A DNA stretch of 64,000 nt from positions 1 through 64,000 of the forward strand of contig DATABY010000046.1 of NCBI GenBank assembly GCA_036259355.1, in the 5' to 3' direction. The DNA comes from JALZDI01 sp036259355 (lineage in GTDB: Bacteria > Actinomycetota > Actinomycetes > Propionibacteriales > Nocardioidaceae). Shown one piece after another: positions 42,991-52,113 of the stretch; position 1 is the first letter of the stretch, and every line of letters begins with the position of its first letter. The notes under the pieces are model-generated. The model ran no database searches. It was not told the origin of the DNA and worked only from the letters and a program-made list of their open reading frames with translations. The position numbers and the translations under genes were made by a program.

Positions 42991-44060
42991 ACTCGCGCAA
43001 CCGCACCTTCGTCGCCGCGGCCGTGAAGGTGGCGATCTTCACGCTGACCTCCGCGGTCGTGACCACGACGCTGGTGCTGATCATGGGCAACTTCGCGCTC
43101 GGCAGCACCCAGAGCTACAGCGCGCTGTTCGCCAACGCCAGCCAGCTGCAGGAGGGGGACGACGTCCGGGTCGCCGGTGTATCGGTGGGCCAGGTCGAGT
43201 CCGTTGACATCGAGGATCGCACCCGCGCGCGGGTGACGTTCTCGGTCGCCGACGACCTGCTCCTGACCAGCACCAGCCGTGCGGAGATCCGCTACCTCAA
43301 CCTGGTCGGCAACCGCTATCTGGCGCTGACCCGGGGCAGCGGCGGCGGGACACCGCTGGAGGAGGATGCCACGATCCCGCAGGCGCGCACCCAGCCGGCG
43401 CTCGACCTCACCGTGTTGTTCGACGGCTTCAAGCCGCTGTTCCACGCACTGGAGCCGTCACAGGTCAACCAGCTGTCGATGAACATCATCCGCACGCTGC
43501 AGGGCGAGGGCGGCACGGTGCGCAGCCTGCTGGAGCACACCGCCTCGCTCACCAACCACATCGCCGACCGCGACGAGCTCATCGGCGAGGTCATCACCAA
43601 CCTCAACGAGACCCTCGGCACCGTCACGCGGCGGCGCCGCCAGGTCGTGGAGCTGGTCGACCAGATGCAGCGCTGGGTGAGCGGACTCGCCGAGGAGCGC
43701 AGGACCATCGGCGCATCGCTGGGCAGTATCGAGTCGCTGACCACGGCCACCGCTGACCTGCTGCGCCAGGGCCGTCCGTACATCAAGAAGGACGTGGAGC
43801 ACCTGCGGCGCGTGCTCGACACCCTCGCCGAACCCCAGAACCAGAAGTTCCTCGACGAGCTGCTGGACCGGCTCCCGGAGAAGCTCACCGACCAGGCGCG
43901 CACCGGCACCTACGGGTCCTGGTACCAGTACTACTTCTGCGACTTCAACGGCAGCATCATCCTGCCCGAGCTGCCGGGCGACATCGACGAGCAGTTGCAG
44001 CCACAGCTGAGGGACGTCAGCTTCTACAGCACCGCGGCGAGGTGTGACTCGGTCGAATGA
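42987..44060 (+). CDS. mce4B: Mce4B
   Basis: 357 residues: anchor helix (about 12-34), MCE domain (GDDVRVAGVSVGQVESVDIE near 58-77), helical region with heptads to about 290 (RRRRQVVELVDQMQRWVSGL), and a C-terminal block GTYGSWYQYYFCDFNG typical of Mce B subunits. GTG start overlaps the mce4A stop (GTGA). Component of the Mce4 tunnel. Confidence 0.92.
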   Translation: MNSRNRTFVAAAVKVAIFTLTSAVVTTTLVLIMGNFALGSTQSYSALFANASQLQEGDDVRVAGVSVGQVESVDIEDRTRARVTFSVADDLLLTSTSRAEIRYLNLVGNRYLALTRGSGGGTPLEEDATIPQARTQPALDLTVLFDGFKPLFHALEPSQVNQLSMNIIRTLQGEGGTVRSLLEHTASLTNHIADRDELIGEVITNLNETLGTVTRRRRQVVELVDQMQRWVSGLAEERRTIGASLGSIESLTTATADLLRQGRPYIKKDVEHLRRVLDTLAEPQNQKFLDELLDRLPEKLTDQARTGTYGSWYQYYFCDFNGSIILPELPGDIDEQLQPQLRDVSFYSTAARCDSVE

Positions 44061-45040
44061 GAAGCCTCACCGAACGCAACGTGATGCCCTACGGCGCCGC
44101 CGCGCTGGCGGTCCTGGTGGCGTTGCTGCTCGCGTCCTTCAACCTCAGCAAGATGCCCGGGTTCGCCGGCGACACCTACCAGGCGGCGTTCTCCGACGCC
44201 GGCGGGATCAAGCCCGGCGACGGCGTGCAGGTCGCCGGTGTCGACGTGGGACGGGTCGACGAGGTCGAGATCGACGGCGACCACGTGGTGGTGCACTTCG
44301 AGGTCACGGGGCCGGCGGAGTTCGGCCCCCGCAGTGGCGCGTCGGTCGAGGTGCTGAACCTGCTGGGCGAGAAGTACCTCGAGCTGCACCCCGCCGGCGG
44401 CGGCCAGATGGAGGAGGACGCCACGATCCCGATGTCGCGGACGGAGTCGGCGTACGACATCGTGCACACCCTCGGCGACCTGACCTCACGCACACAGCAG
44501 ATCGACACCGACCAGCTGGCCGGCGCGCTGGACACGCTCAGCGACACCTTCCGCGGGTCGACCGACGAGGTCCGCGGGAGCCTGCAGGGCCTGTCCCGGC
44601 TGTCGCGCACGATCGCCGGCCGCGACGCCGAGCTGCAGACCCTGCTGGACCGTGCCCACGAGACCGCGCAGATCCTCGACTCGCGCAAGGGCCAGCTGAC
44701 CACGCTGATGCGGGACGGCGAGATGCTGCTGGCCGAGCTGCGAGCGCGGCGGGAGGTCATCCACGGGCTGCTGGTCGGTGCCGACGAGCTGTCGCGCCAG
44801 CTGACCGGGCTGGTGCGGGAGAACGAGGACGAGCTGGAGCCGGCGCTGCGCCAGATCGAGACCGTGACGCAGCTGCTGCAGGACAACCGCCGGCAGATCG
44901 ACGCGACCATCCGCGCGCTCGAGCCCTACGCGCTGATCCTCATGGACATCGTCGGTAGCGGCCCGTGGTTCGACGCCTGGCTCTACAACGTGGGCGGCCC
45001 GGACTTCCAGCCGGGCCGGCCGCCCGAGGGCGAGCGGTGA
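44057..45040 (+). CDS. mce4C: Mce4C
   Basis: 327 residues: anchor helix (about 11-30), MCE domain (GDGVQVAGVDVGRVDEVEID) and a long coiled-coil-like helical part ending in the C-subunit motif GPWFDAWLYNVGGPD. Starts with ATG in ATGA overlap with mce4B and ends in a GTGA overlap with mce4D. Confidence 0.92.
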   Translation: MRSLTERNVMPYGAAALAVLVALLLASFNLSKMPGFAGDTYQAAFSDAGGIKPGDGVQVAGVDVGRVDEVEIDGDHVVVHFEVTGPAEFGPRSGASVEVLNLLGEKYLELHPAGGGQMEEDATIPMSRTESAYDIVHTLGDLTSRTQQIDTDQLAGALDTLSDTFRGSTDEVRGSLQGLSRLSRTIAGRDAELQTLLDRAHETAQILDSRKGQLTTLMRDGEMLLAELRARREVIHGLLVGADELSRQLTGLVRENEDELEPALRQIETVTQLLQDNRRQIDATIRALEPYALILMDIVGSGPWFDAWLYNVGGPDFQPGRPPEGER

Positions 45041-46221
45041 GCGCGATGAACCCATCCGTGCAGCTGTGGACCAAGGTCATGGCCGTCCTGGCCGTGGTCG
45101 CGCTCGCCGTGGCGGGGTTCGTGGTGCTGCGCCCGGCCGCGGACATGAAGACGGTGACCGCACACTTCCCGCGCACGGTCAGCCTCTTCGAGGGCAACGA
45201 GGTGCGCATCCTCGGCGTGCCCGTCGGCACGGTCACCGCGATCGTGCCCGAGGGCAACTCCGTCCGTGTCGACATGGAGTACGACGCGGAGTACGACCTG
45301 CCCGCCGACGCCAAGGCGGTCATCGTCACCCCGACCCTGGTGGCCGACCGGTTCGTGCAGCTCACGCCCCCCTACTCGGGCGGTCCCGCGCTGGAGGACG
45401 GCGAGGACATCGGGCTGCGCGACACCGCCGTACCCGTCGAGCTCGACCAGGTCTACGAGGGACTGGACTCGCTGTCGGTCGCGCTCGGGCCCAACGGCGT
45501 CAACAGCGACGGCTCGCTGGCGGAGCTGCTGTCGGTCGGTGCCGACACGCTGGACGGGCAGGGTGCCGACGTCAACCGGATGATCGGCGACCTGGCGCGG
45601 ACCGTGGACACATTCAACCGCGGCAAGGGCGATCTGTTCGGGACCGTGCGGTCGCTGCAGCGGTTCACCACGCACCTGGCGGCGAACGACAACCAGGTGC
45701 GCGACTTCATCGCGCTGATGGCCGACGTGTCCATCCAGCTGGAGGGCGAGCGCGAGGAGATCCGCCGGGCGTTGGCGAGCCTCGCCGTCGCGCTCGGCAC
45801 GGTCGAGCGCTTCGTGCGCGAGAACAAGGGCATCATCGAGCGTGACGTCGCCAAGCTCGCCGACGTCAGCGGCATGCTGGCCCGGCACCACGAGCTGCTC
45901 GGGACCCTGCTGGAGAAGGGTCCGCTCGGCCTCAACAACCTGATCCTGGCGTTCGACTCCTCCACCGGGTCCATCGGCTCCCGCCTGCACATGGGTCCGA
46001 CGGTGGACAACTTCCGCGGTCTGCTGTGCACCTGGATCTACGCCGCCGAGCTGCCTGACGCCAAGACCTCGTGCAACCTGGTCAAGCGCCTGCTCGCGCC
46101 GCTGGACCCCGTGTTCGACGGCGTCGCCGACGGGATCGAGGGCCGTAACAGCCCGATTCCGCTGCAGGGACGGCCCGGCAGCGGTCGCGGGCTGCGCGAC
46201 CTGCTGGAGGGGCTGCGATGA
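45037..46221 (+). CDS. mce4D: Mce4D
   Basis: 394 residues: anchor helix (about 12-32), MCE domain (GNEVRILGVPVGTVTAIVPE), extended helical region (TVDTFNRGKGDLFGTVRSLQ) and a D-type C-terminal block with Cys pairs (LLCTWIYAAELPDAKTSC). The GTG at 45037 overlaps the mce4C stop; ATG 45046 is a possible alternative start without overlap. Confidence 0.92.
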   Translation: MSAMNPSVQLWTKVMAVLAVVALAVAGFVVLRPAADMKTVTAHFPRTVSLFEGNEVRILGVPVGTVTAIVPEGNSVRVDMEYDAEYDLPADAKAVIVTPTLVADRFVQLTPPYSGGPALEDGEDIGLRDTAVPVELDQVYEGLDSLSVALGPNGVNSDGSLAELLSVGADTLDGQGADVNRMIGDLARTVDTFNRGKGDLFGTVRSLQRFTTHLAANDNQVRDFIALMADVSIQLEGEREEIRRALASLAVALGTVERFVRENKGIIERDVAKLADVSGMLARHHELLGTLLEKGPLGLNNLILAFDSSTGSIGSRLHMGPTVDNFRGLLCTWIYAAELPDAKTSCNLVKRLLAPLDPVFDGVADGIEGRNSPIPLQGRPGSGRGLRDLLEGLR

Positions 46222-47672
46222 GCGGGTGCAGGGGACGGCGGACGGCCCGCTGGCGGCGGGCCGCGGTGGCCGGGGTCCTCGCGTCGCTGCTGAGCAGCGT
46301 GACGGCCTGTGACTTCGACGGTGCCTACGACCTGCCGCTGCCGTCCGGCGTCGAGCTCGGCGAGCAGCCGTTCGAGGTGACCGCGGAGTTCCGCGACGTC
46401 ATCAGCCTCGTGCCCAAGTCGGAGGTGCGGGTCGACGACGTCGCCGTCGGCCAGGTCAGCGACGTGACGCGCGACGGTTGGCACGCCGAGGTGACTCTGC
46501 TGCTGCAGAAGGACGTGCGGCTGCCCGACAACGCGATCGCCGAGATCCGCCAGACCAGCCTGCTCGGGGAGAAGTACGTCGCACTCCAGCGCGGGCCGAC
46601 CGCCCCGCAGGGACGCCTGTCCGACGGCGACCACATCACCCTGGCGAGCACTGGCCGCAACCCGGAGGTCGAGGAGGTCCTCGGCGCCCTCTCGCTGCTG
46701 CTGCACGGCGGAGGCATCGCCCAGCTCCAGACCATCTCCCGGGAGCTCAACGCGGTGATGAACGGCCGGCAGGACCGCATCGGAGTGGTGTTCCGCGAGC
46801 TCGACACGCTCGTCAGCAACCTCGATGACCAGCGCGAGCAGATCTTCCGCGCGATGGAGGGGCTGAACCGACTGTCCCGGACGCTGAACGCCGAGAAGCG
46901 CACGTTCACGCGGGCGCTCGACACGATGGGGCCGGCACTGCGCATTCTCGCCGACCAGCGCGACCAGCTCGTGCGGATGCTCGAGGGCATGTCCGAGCTC
47001 GGCCGGGTCGGCACCCGGGTCATCAACCGCACGAGCGACAACACCCTGGCCGCGCTGCGCCACCTGCAGCCGATCCTGAACGGGCTGGCGAAGGCCGGCG
47101 ACGCGTTGCCGCTCTCGACCGAGCTGCTCATCAGCTTTCCGTTCCCCGACGAGGCGCTCGAGGTCATCCACGGCGACTTCGCCAACGCGTCCGGCCGGTT
47201 CAACCTCGACATCGAGGAGCTGTACTACAACTTCACCGGCGGCGACCGGCTGCCGCGGCTGCCCGACGTCAAGCTGCCCGACCTGCCGCTTCCGGGGCCG
47301 AACGGTCCGAAGCTGCCGAGCCGGCCTGACCGCCCGCGGCTCCCGGCACCCGACCTGCCCACACCCGACCTGCCGACGCCGACGGTGCCGGGTGCGCGCG
47401 AGCTCCGCCGCCTGTGCGAGCAGGTCACCGGGCCACTGCGTGCCCTGCCACGCGCGCTGCGCGGGCCGTGCTCCTCGCCGCAGGACCTCGACCGCCGGCA
47501 GGTGCGCCGGTCGCTGCGGCTGGTGTGCGCGCTGCCGACGCTGCCGAGCTCGCCGCTGGCGATCAGGGTGTGTGGCCGGCAGCGGTCCGGCGACGGTGGC
47601 GGCCTGCTCGACGGGCTTCCCGGCGGTGCGGTGGGCGACCAGGGCGGGCTGCTCTCGGGAGGGCTCGGATGA
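46218..47672 (+). CDS. mce4E: Mce4E lipoprotein
   Basis: 484 residues. Lipoprotein signal with lipobox VTAC (C31), MCE domain (KSEVRVDDVAVGQVSDVTRD near 71-90), helical part to about 330, then a proline-rich linker (about 348-395) with repeats of LPDLP and LPTP type, and a Cys-containing C-terminal segment. E subunits are lipid-anchored on the outer face of the cell membrane. ATGA overlaps at both ends. Confidence 0.92.
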   Translation: MSGCRGRRTARWRRAAVAGVLASLLSSVTACDFDGAYDLPLPSGVELGEQPFEVTAEFRDVISLVPKSEVRVDDVAVGQVSDVTRDGWHAEVTLLLQKDVRLPDNAIAEIRQTSLLGEKYVALQRGPTAPQGRLSDGDHITLASTGRNPEVEEVLGALSLLLHGGGIAQLQTISRELNAVMNGRQDRIGVVFRELDTLVSNLDDQREQIFRAMEGLNRLSRTLNAEKRTFTRALDTMGPALRILADQRDQLVRMLEGMSELGRVGTRVINRTSDNTLAALRHLQPILNGLAKAGDALPLSTELLISFPFPDEALEVIHGDFANASGRFNLDIEELYYNFTGGDRLPRLPDVKLPDLPLPGPNGPKLPSRPDRPRLPAPDLPTPDLPTPTVPGARELRRLCEQVTGPLRALPRALRGPCSSPQDLDRRQVRRSLRLVCALPTLPSSPLAIRVCGRQRSGDGGGLLDGLPGGAVGDQGGLLSGGLG

Positions 47673-48940
47673 CACGCGCGGTCAAGATCCGGCTGATCGC
47701 CTTCGGCCTCCTGAGCGCCTTCGGCATCTTCTACGCCAGCGCCAACTACCTCGGCCTGGTCGACACGCTGCTCGACCGCGGCTACACGGTGGTCGCCGAG
47801 CTCGGCGACTCCGGCGGGCTGTACGTGGGCTCGGAGGTCACCTACCGCGGCGTGCCGATCGGCAACGTCGGCGAGATGGAGGTCACCCCCGACGGCGTCC
47901 GGGCCGACCTCGAGATCGAGGAGGGCTGGCAGGTCCCGGCGGGTACGCGCGCGGAGGTGCACAACGAGTCGGCGGTCGGGGAGCAGTACATCGACCTGCT
48001 TCCGGAGACAGCCAGCGCGCCGTACCTCGAGGACGGGAGCGTGATCCGGCAGGCGCAGACGGACACACCGCTGCCGGAGGAGAAGCTGCTCCTGCACGTC
48101 AACGACCTGCTCACGTCGGTGCCGCGCGACGACCTGCGCACGGTGGTCGACGAGCTCGGCAACGCGTTCGAGGGCACCGCACCGGAGCTGCAGCGGCTGA
48201 TCGACGGCGGCACGTCGCTGATCGACACCGCCCACCGCAACCTGCCGCAGACTACCCGGCTGATCCTCGACGCCCAACGCGTGCTGGCCACGCAGGACCA
48301 GCAGGCCGGCAACATCGCCACGCTCGCCGACAACCTCGCCGACCTCACGCAGACGCTGCGCAGCAGCGACGGGGACCTGCGCCGGGTCCTCCGGAACGGG
48401 GCCTCGGGGTCGCGCCAGATCCAGGACCTCGTCCGGCGGATCGGGCCCACCATGCCGGTGCTGCTGGAGAACTTCACCACGCTCGGCCAGGTCACGACGG
48501 TGCGGCTCCCCGCCGTGGAGCAGCTGCTCGTCGCGTTCCCGCGGGTGATCTCGAGCGGTTTCACCGGAACCACCCCGGACGGGTACGGTCACGTCAACCT
48601 GCAGTTCGCGCAGGACCCGCCGGTGTGTCGGGAGGGTTACCTGCCCGAACACATGTGGCGGAGCCCGATGGAGACCACCGACGGCGTGCTGCACGACGAG
48701 GTGCGCTGCGAGGAGCCACTGCCGACAACCCCGCGCGGCGCCAAGCACGCACCGAAGTTCGGGTCGCCTGACCCGGGCAGCACCAGCGCGAACCGCACGG
48801 CACCCTTCGCCGCCACCACCGGCGACGTGGTGACGCCGGATGGGCGACGGTTCACCGTTCGCGCCAACGGAGGGCAGCAGGAACTGTTCGGAGAGGACTC
48901 ATGGCGATGGATGCTGATCGGCCCGCTGACGCGGAGGTGA
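47669..48940 (+). CDS. mce4F: Mce4F
   Basis: 423 residues: anchor helix (about 7-27), MCE domain (GSEVTYRGVPIGNVGEMEVT near 52-71), helical part to about 275, then a C-terminal domain with Cys residues (PPVCREGYLPEHMW, VRCEEPLP). Final subunit of the hexameric Mce4 tunnel. ATG overlaps the mce4E stop. Confidence 0.92.
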   Translation: MTRAVKIRLIAFGLLSAFGIFYASANYLGLVDTLLDRGYTVVAELGDSGGLYVGSEVTYRGVPIGNVGEMEVTPDGVRADLEIEEGWQVPAGTRAEVHNESAVGEQYIDLLPETASAPYLEDGSVIRQAQTDTPLPEEKLLLHVNDLLTSVPRDDLRTVVDELGNAFEGTAPELQRLIDGGTSLIDTAHRNLPQTTRLILDAQRVLATQDQQAGNIATLADNLADLTQTLRSSDGDLRRVLRNGASGSRQIQDLVRRIGPTMPVLLENFTTLGQVTTVRLPAVEQLLVAFPRVISSGFTGTTPDGYGHVNLQFAQDPPVCREGYLPEHMWRSPMETTDGVLHDEVRCEEPLPTTPRGAKHAPKFGSPDPGSTSANRTAPFAATTGDVVTPDGRRFTVRANGGQQELFGEDSWRWMLIGPLTRR

Positions 48941-49449
48941 GCGCGGCAAGGTGGTCCCGCTTCCGTGCGGCGCCGCCGCGCTGGCTGACCGTGCTGCTGG
49001 CGGCGGTGCTGGCTGGACTGCTGGCGACAGGCGGCGTGCTCGGCTGGCAGCTGCGTGAGGCGCAGGCGCAGCAGGACCGGCATACCGCCATCCTGCAGGC
49101 GGCGGCCGAGCACACCGGCAACTTCTTGACGATGGACTACCGGCAGGCGAGACGCGACACCGCGAAGGTGATCGCCGGGGCGACCGGAGAGTTCCGGAAG
49201 CAGTACTCGGGCAGCCGGAGCCGGCTGCACAAGCTGGTGGAGCAGAACAAGTCGGTGTCGACCGGCAAGGTGCTGGCGACCGGTGTCGTGTCCGCCGACG
49301 CCGACTCCGCGCGGGTGATCGTCGTCGCCGACAGCGACGTCACGAACATCTCGACGAAGGAGCCGCAGCCACGGCACTACCGGCTGCAGCTCGACCTCGC
49401 CAAACAGGGCGGACGCTGGCTCCTGGCCAGCCTGCAGTTCGTGGGATAG
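48901..49449 (+). CDS. Mce-associated membrane protein (Mam, Rv3493c-like)
   Basis: 182 residues: polar N-terminus, one membrane helix (about 29-49), extracytoplasmic domain with the family's helix-then-beta layout (FLTMDYRQARRDTAKVIAGA; YRLQLDLAKQGGRWLLASL). Stabilises or assembles Mce transporters. The ATG at 48901 has GGAGAGG upstream and overlaps mce4F by 40 bases; a GTG at 48937 would overlap by four bases like the rest of the operon but has no ribosome site as good. Confidence 0.85.
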   Translation: MAMDADRPADAEVSAARWSRFRAAPPRWLTVLLAAVLAGLLATGGVLGWQLREAQAQQDRHTAILQAAAEHTGNFLTMDYRQARRDTAKVIAGATGEFRKQYSGSRSRLHKLVEQNKSVSTGKVLATGVVSADADSARVIVVADSDVTNISTKEPQPRHYRLQLDLAKQGGRWLLASLQFVG

Positions 49450-49527
49450 GCGGGTTCGCGGATGCAGTCCGACACGGGAATGGACATCGAGCGGGACACT
49501 GGAGTGACGACGAGGCGTGGGAGAACG

Positions 49528-50274
49528 ATGACGGCCGATGCCCGGCGCAGCCGCGGCCAGGCGAGACGCGGTAGCCAGGGTGCGCAGGGCCGCGCCGAGG
49601 TGCGTCGCGGTCGACCGCGGGTGGCCGGCCAGCGCGCAGCCGAGCGACGGCGCGAGGACCCTCCCCCCAAGGCGGCCAAGCGCGGCCTCGCCCTGCCGAG
49701 CCTGCCGGCACCGCGGTTGCCGCGGTTGCGCCGCGGACCGAAGGCGCCGCAGCAGGACAAGCCACTGCGTTCGTCGACCCGGGACGTCCCGCGTTCCTCC
49801 GCGCCTCGGGTGACCGCGCTGCTCGCCGTACTCGCGCTGCTTGCGGCGGTGTTGGTCGGCTACCTCGCGGTGCAGCTACGGGAGGCGCGGGCGAGCGAGT
49901 CCGCGGCGTCCAACGGCCAGGTGACCGCGGCGCGGTACGCCGAGCAGCTGCTGTCCTACAACCACGCCCGGCTCGACCGCGACTTCACCGAGGCGCAGAA
50001 GCTCGTGACCGAGGGCTTCCGCAAGCAGTACACCAGGGCCACCGACGTCGTCCGCGAGAAGGCCGTCACCGAGAGGGCCGTCATCAAGGCCGAGGTCGTG
50101 GCGGCGTCCGTCGTGAACGCGGAGCCGCACGAGGTGAGGACCCTGCTGTTCGTCAACCAGACCACCACCACGAAGGGCCAGGACAGCGCTCCCGCCATCG
50201 ACCTGAACCGCGTGATGCTCACGCTGGTCGAGGAGGACGGACGCTGGCTCGTCAGCGACCTCGACGCGCTCTGA
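49528..50274 (+). CDS. Mce-associated membrane protein with long basic N-terminus (Rv3492c-like)
   Basis: 248 residues: a cytosolic N-terminal extension of about 95 residues rich in Arg, Lys, Gln and Pro, a membrane helix (about 92-118), then an outer domain like the preceding protein's (YAEQLLSYNHARLDRDFTEA; LNRVMLTLVEEDGRWLVSDL). ATG 49528 chosen because GGGAG precedes it; starts at 49462 and 49480 would add up to 22 residues. Last gene of the mce4 unit. Confidence 0.82.
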   Translation: MTADARRSRGQARRGSQGAQGRAEVRRGRPRVAGQRAAERRREDPPPKAAKRGLALPSLPAPRLPRLRRGPKAPQQDKPLRSSTRDVPRSSAPRVTALLAVLALLAAVLVGYLAVQLREARASESAASNGQVTAARYAEQLLSYNHARLDRDFTEAQKLVTEGFRKQYTRATDVVREKAVTERAVIKAEVVAASVVNAEPHEVRTLLFVNQTTTTKGQDSAPAIDLNRVMLTLVEEDGRWLVSDLDAL

Positions 50275-50311
50275 CGAGCGCTCGCGTCCCGGCCTGTTCT
50301 TGCGTCCAAAC

Positions 50312-50325
50312 GAGAACACGTTCTA
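50312..50325. promoter_or_regulatory. KstR box 3 (upstream of the two SDR genes)
   Basis: GAGAACACGTTCTA, one mismatch to TnnAACnnGTTnnA at the first base, 38 bp after the mce4 unit and 59 bp before the SDR ATG at 50384. Confidence 0.75.
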
Positions 50326-50383
50326 GTGTGTCTGGCGTGGCGGCCATGCCGCCCTGCCCCTGCTGCCTGCCGAGGAGAAGACC

Positions 50384-51289
50384 ATGGCTCCTGCCCCCGC
50401 CGGCACCGACCTGGAGGGTCGGGTCGCGATCGTCACCGGGGCCGGTGCCGGGCTGGGTCGGTCCGAGGCGCTGGCGCTGGCCCGCTCGGGCGCGAGGCTG
50501 GTCCTCAACGACCTCCCCGGTGCCGCCGACGCGGTGGCGGACGAGGTCGGCCAGGTCGGCTCCGAGGCGCTCGTGGTCGCCGGGGACGTGTCGGAGCGCA
50601 GCACGGCGGACGAGCTGCTGCGTGTGGCGGTCGACCGGTTCGGCGCGCTGGACATCATGGTCAACAACGCGGGCGTGCTGCGAGACCGGATGCTGTTCAA
50701 CATGTCCGACGATGAGTGGGACCTCGTGCTCAAGGTCCATCTGCGTGGGCACTTCCTCACCTCCCGCAACGCGGCGGCGTACTGGCGGGAACGCTCGAAG
50801 GCGGCCGGCGGGCCGGTCTACGGCCGTGTGGTCAACACCGCTTCGGAGGCGTTCCTGGTCGGGTCCGAGGGGCAGCCCAACTACGCCTCCGCCAAGGCCG
50901 GTATCGCGGCACTCACGGTGTCGACCGCACGGGCCCTGCACCGCTACGGCGTGCGGGCCAACGCGATCTGCCCGCGGGCGAGAACGGCGATGACCTCGGC
51001 CGTCTTCGGCGACGCCCCGGCGGACGGCATCGACCCGCTCTCGCCCGAGCATGTGGCGCCGCTGGTCGCCTACCTCGCCTCGCCGGCCGCGGAGGACGTC
51101 ACCGGCCAGGTGTTCGTGGTGTACGGCGGCATGGTGGCGCTGATGGCCCCGCCGAGCGTGGAGAAGCGGTTCGACGCCAGCGCGCCGACCTGGACGCAGG
51201 ACGACCTCGCCCAGACGCTCGGCAGCTACTTCGAGTCGCGCGACCCGGAAGAGAACTTCTCCTGCCGTGAGGTCATGGAGCTCAGCTGA
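50384..51289 (+). CDS. hsd4A: SDR of the 17-beta-hydroxysteroid/3-hydroxyacyl-CoA dehydrogenase type (Hsd4A-like)
   Basis: 301 residues. NAD-binding motif TGAGAGLG (18-25), NNAG, catalytic YASAK (Y/K) after VNTASEAFL, and a C-terminal extension of about 50 residues beyond a minimal SDR, like the MFE2-type dehydrogenases. Mycobacterial Rv3502c, the SDR beside mce4, has the same build; such enzymes oxidise the C22/C24 hydroxyacyl-CoA of the sterol side chain and/or the 17-hydroxyl. ATG 50384 with GAGGAG upstream, under KstR box 3. Confidence 0.82.
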   Translation: MAPAPAGTDLEGRVAIVTGAGAGLGRSEALALARSGARLVLNDLPGAADAVADEVGQVGSEALVVAGDVSERSTADELLRVAVDRFGALDIMVNNAGVLRDRMLFNMSDDEWDLVLKVHLRGHFLTSRNAAAYWRERSKAAGGPVYGRVVNTASEAFLVGSEGQPNYASAKAGIAALTVSTARALHRYGVRANAICPRARTAMTSAVFGDAPADGIDPLSPEHVAPLVAYLASPAAEDVTGQVFVVYGGMVALMAPPSVEKRFDASAPTWTQDDLAQTLGSYFESRDPEENFSCREVMELS

Positions 51290-51306
51290 AGAGAGGCTCG
51301 TCAGCC

Positions 51307-52068
51307 ATGGGAAGACTGGACGGCAAGGTCGCGCTGGTCACGGGATCGGCGCGGGGGCAGGGTGCGGCCGTGGCCCAGCGGTTCGTCGACGAGGGCGCGC
51401 GGGTCGTGGTGGCCGACGTGCTCGACGACGTGGGCAAGGAGACCGCGAGCGCCCTCGGTGACTCGGCGTACTTCCGGCACCTCGACGTCAGCGACGAGCA
51501 CGAGTGGGCGAGTGCCGTGGAGGAGGCCGCCGCGACGTTCGGCCGCCTCGACGTGCTCGTCAACAACGCCGGCGTGCTGCACTTCGCGGCGATCGCGGAC
51601 CAGACGGTGGAGGACTTCTGGCGGGTGGTGTCGGTCAACCAGCTCGGCTGCTTCCTCGGCATGCGCACGGTCGCATCGGTGATGACCGCGCAGGGCGGCG
51701 GCTCCATCGTCAACGTCTCCTCGATCGAGGGGCTGGCGGGCGCACCGTTCCTCATCGCCTACAACTCGACCAAGTTCGCCATCCGGGGAATGACCAAGAC
51801 CGCGGCGCTCGAGCTCGGCGCGTCGGGTATCCGGGTGAACTCCGTGCATCCGGGTCTCATCGACACCGGCATGACGCGCGCGGCCGCGGGCGGCGACGGT
51901 GCCGACCTCGACCGGGCGTGCCGGCGGCTGCCGACCAAGCGCGCGGGCCGACCCGACGACGTCACCGGCATCATGACGTTCCTCGCCAGCGACGAGAGTG
52001 TCTACTGCACCGGCTCGGAGTTCGTCGTCGACGGCGGCGCCACCGCAGGCCACGCCTTCACCCACTGA
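51307..52068 (+). CDS. SDR, 3-alpha/20-beta-hydroxysteroid dehydrogenase-like
   Basis: 253 residues. Cofactor motif TGSARGQG (13-20), DVLDD acidic end of the second strand (favours NAD), NNAG, and the catalytic S/Y/K set (NVSSIEG, YNSTK). The sequence resembles the FabG3/Rv2002-type hydroxysteroid dehydrogenases. 17 bp after the preceding SDR, hence the same KstR-controlled transcript. Exact steroid position reduced or oxidised is unknown. Confidence 0.8.
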   Translation: MGRLDGKVALVTGSARGQGAAVAQRFVDEGARVVVADVLDDVGKETASALGDSAYFRHLDVSDEHEWASAVEEAAATFGRLDVLVNNAGVLHFAAIADQTVEDFWRVVSVNQLGCFLGMRTVASVMTAQGGGSIVNVSSIEGLAGAPFLIAYNSTKFAIRGMTKTAALELGASGIRVNSVHPGLIDTGMTRAAAGGDGADLDRACRRLPTKRAGRPDDVTGIMTFLASDESVYCTGSEFVVDGGATAGHAFTH

Positions 52069-52113
52069 CCGCCGGGAGCACTTCTGCGATCTCGGCGTGA
52101 GGGTCCGCAGTGC

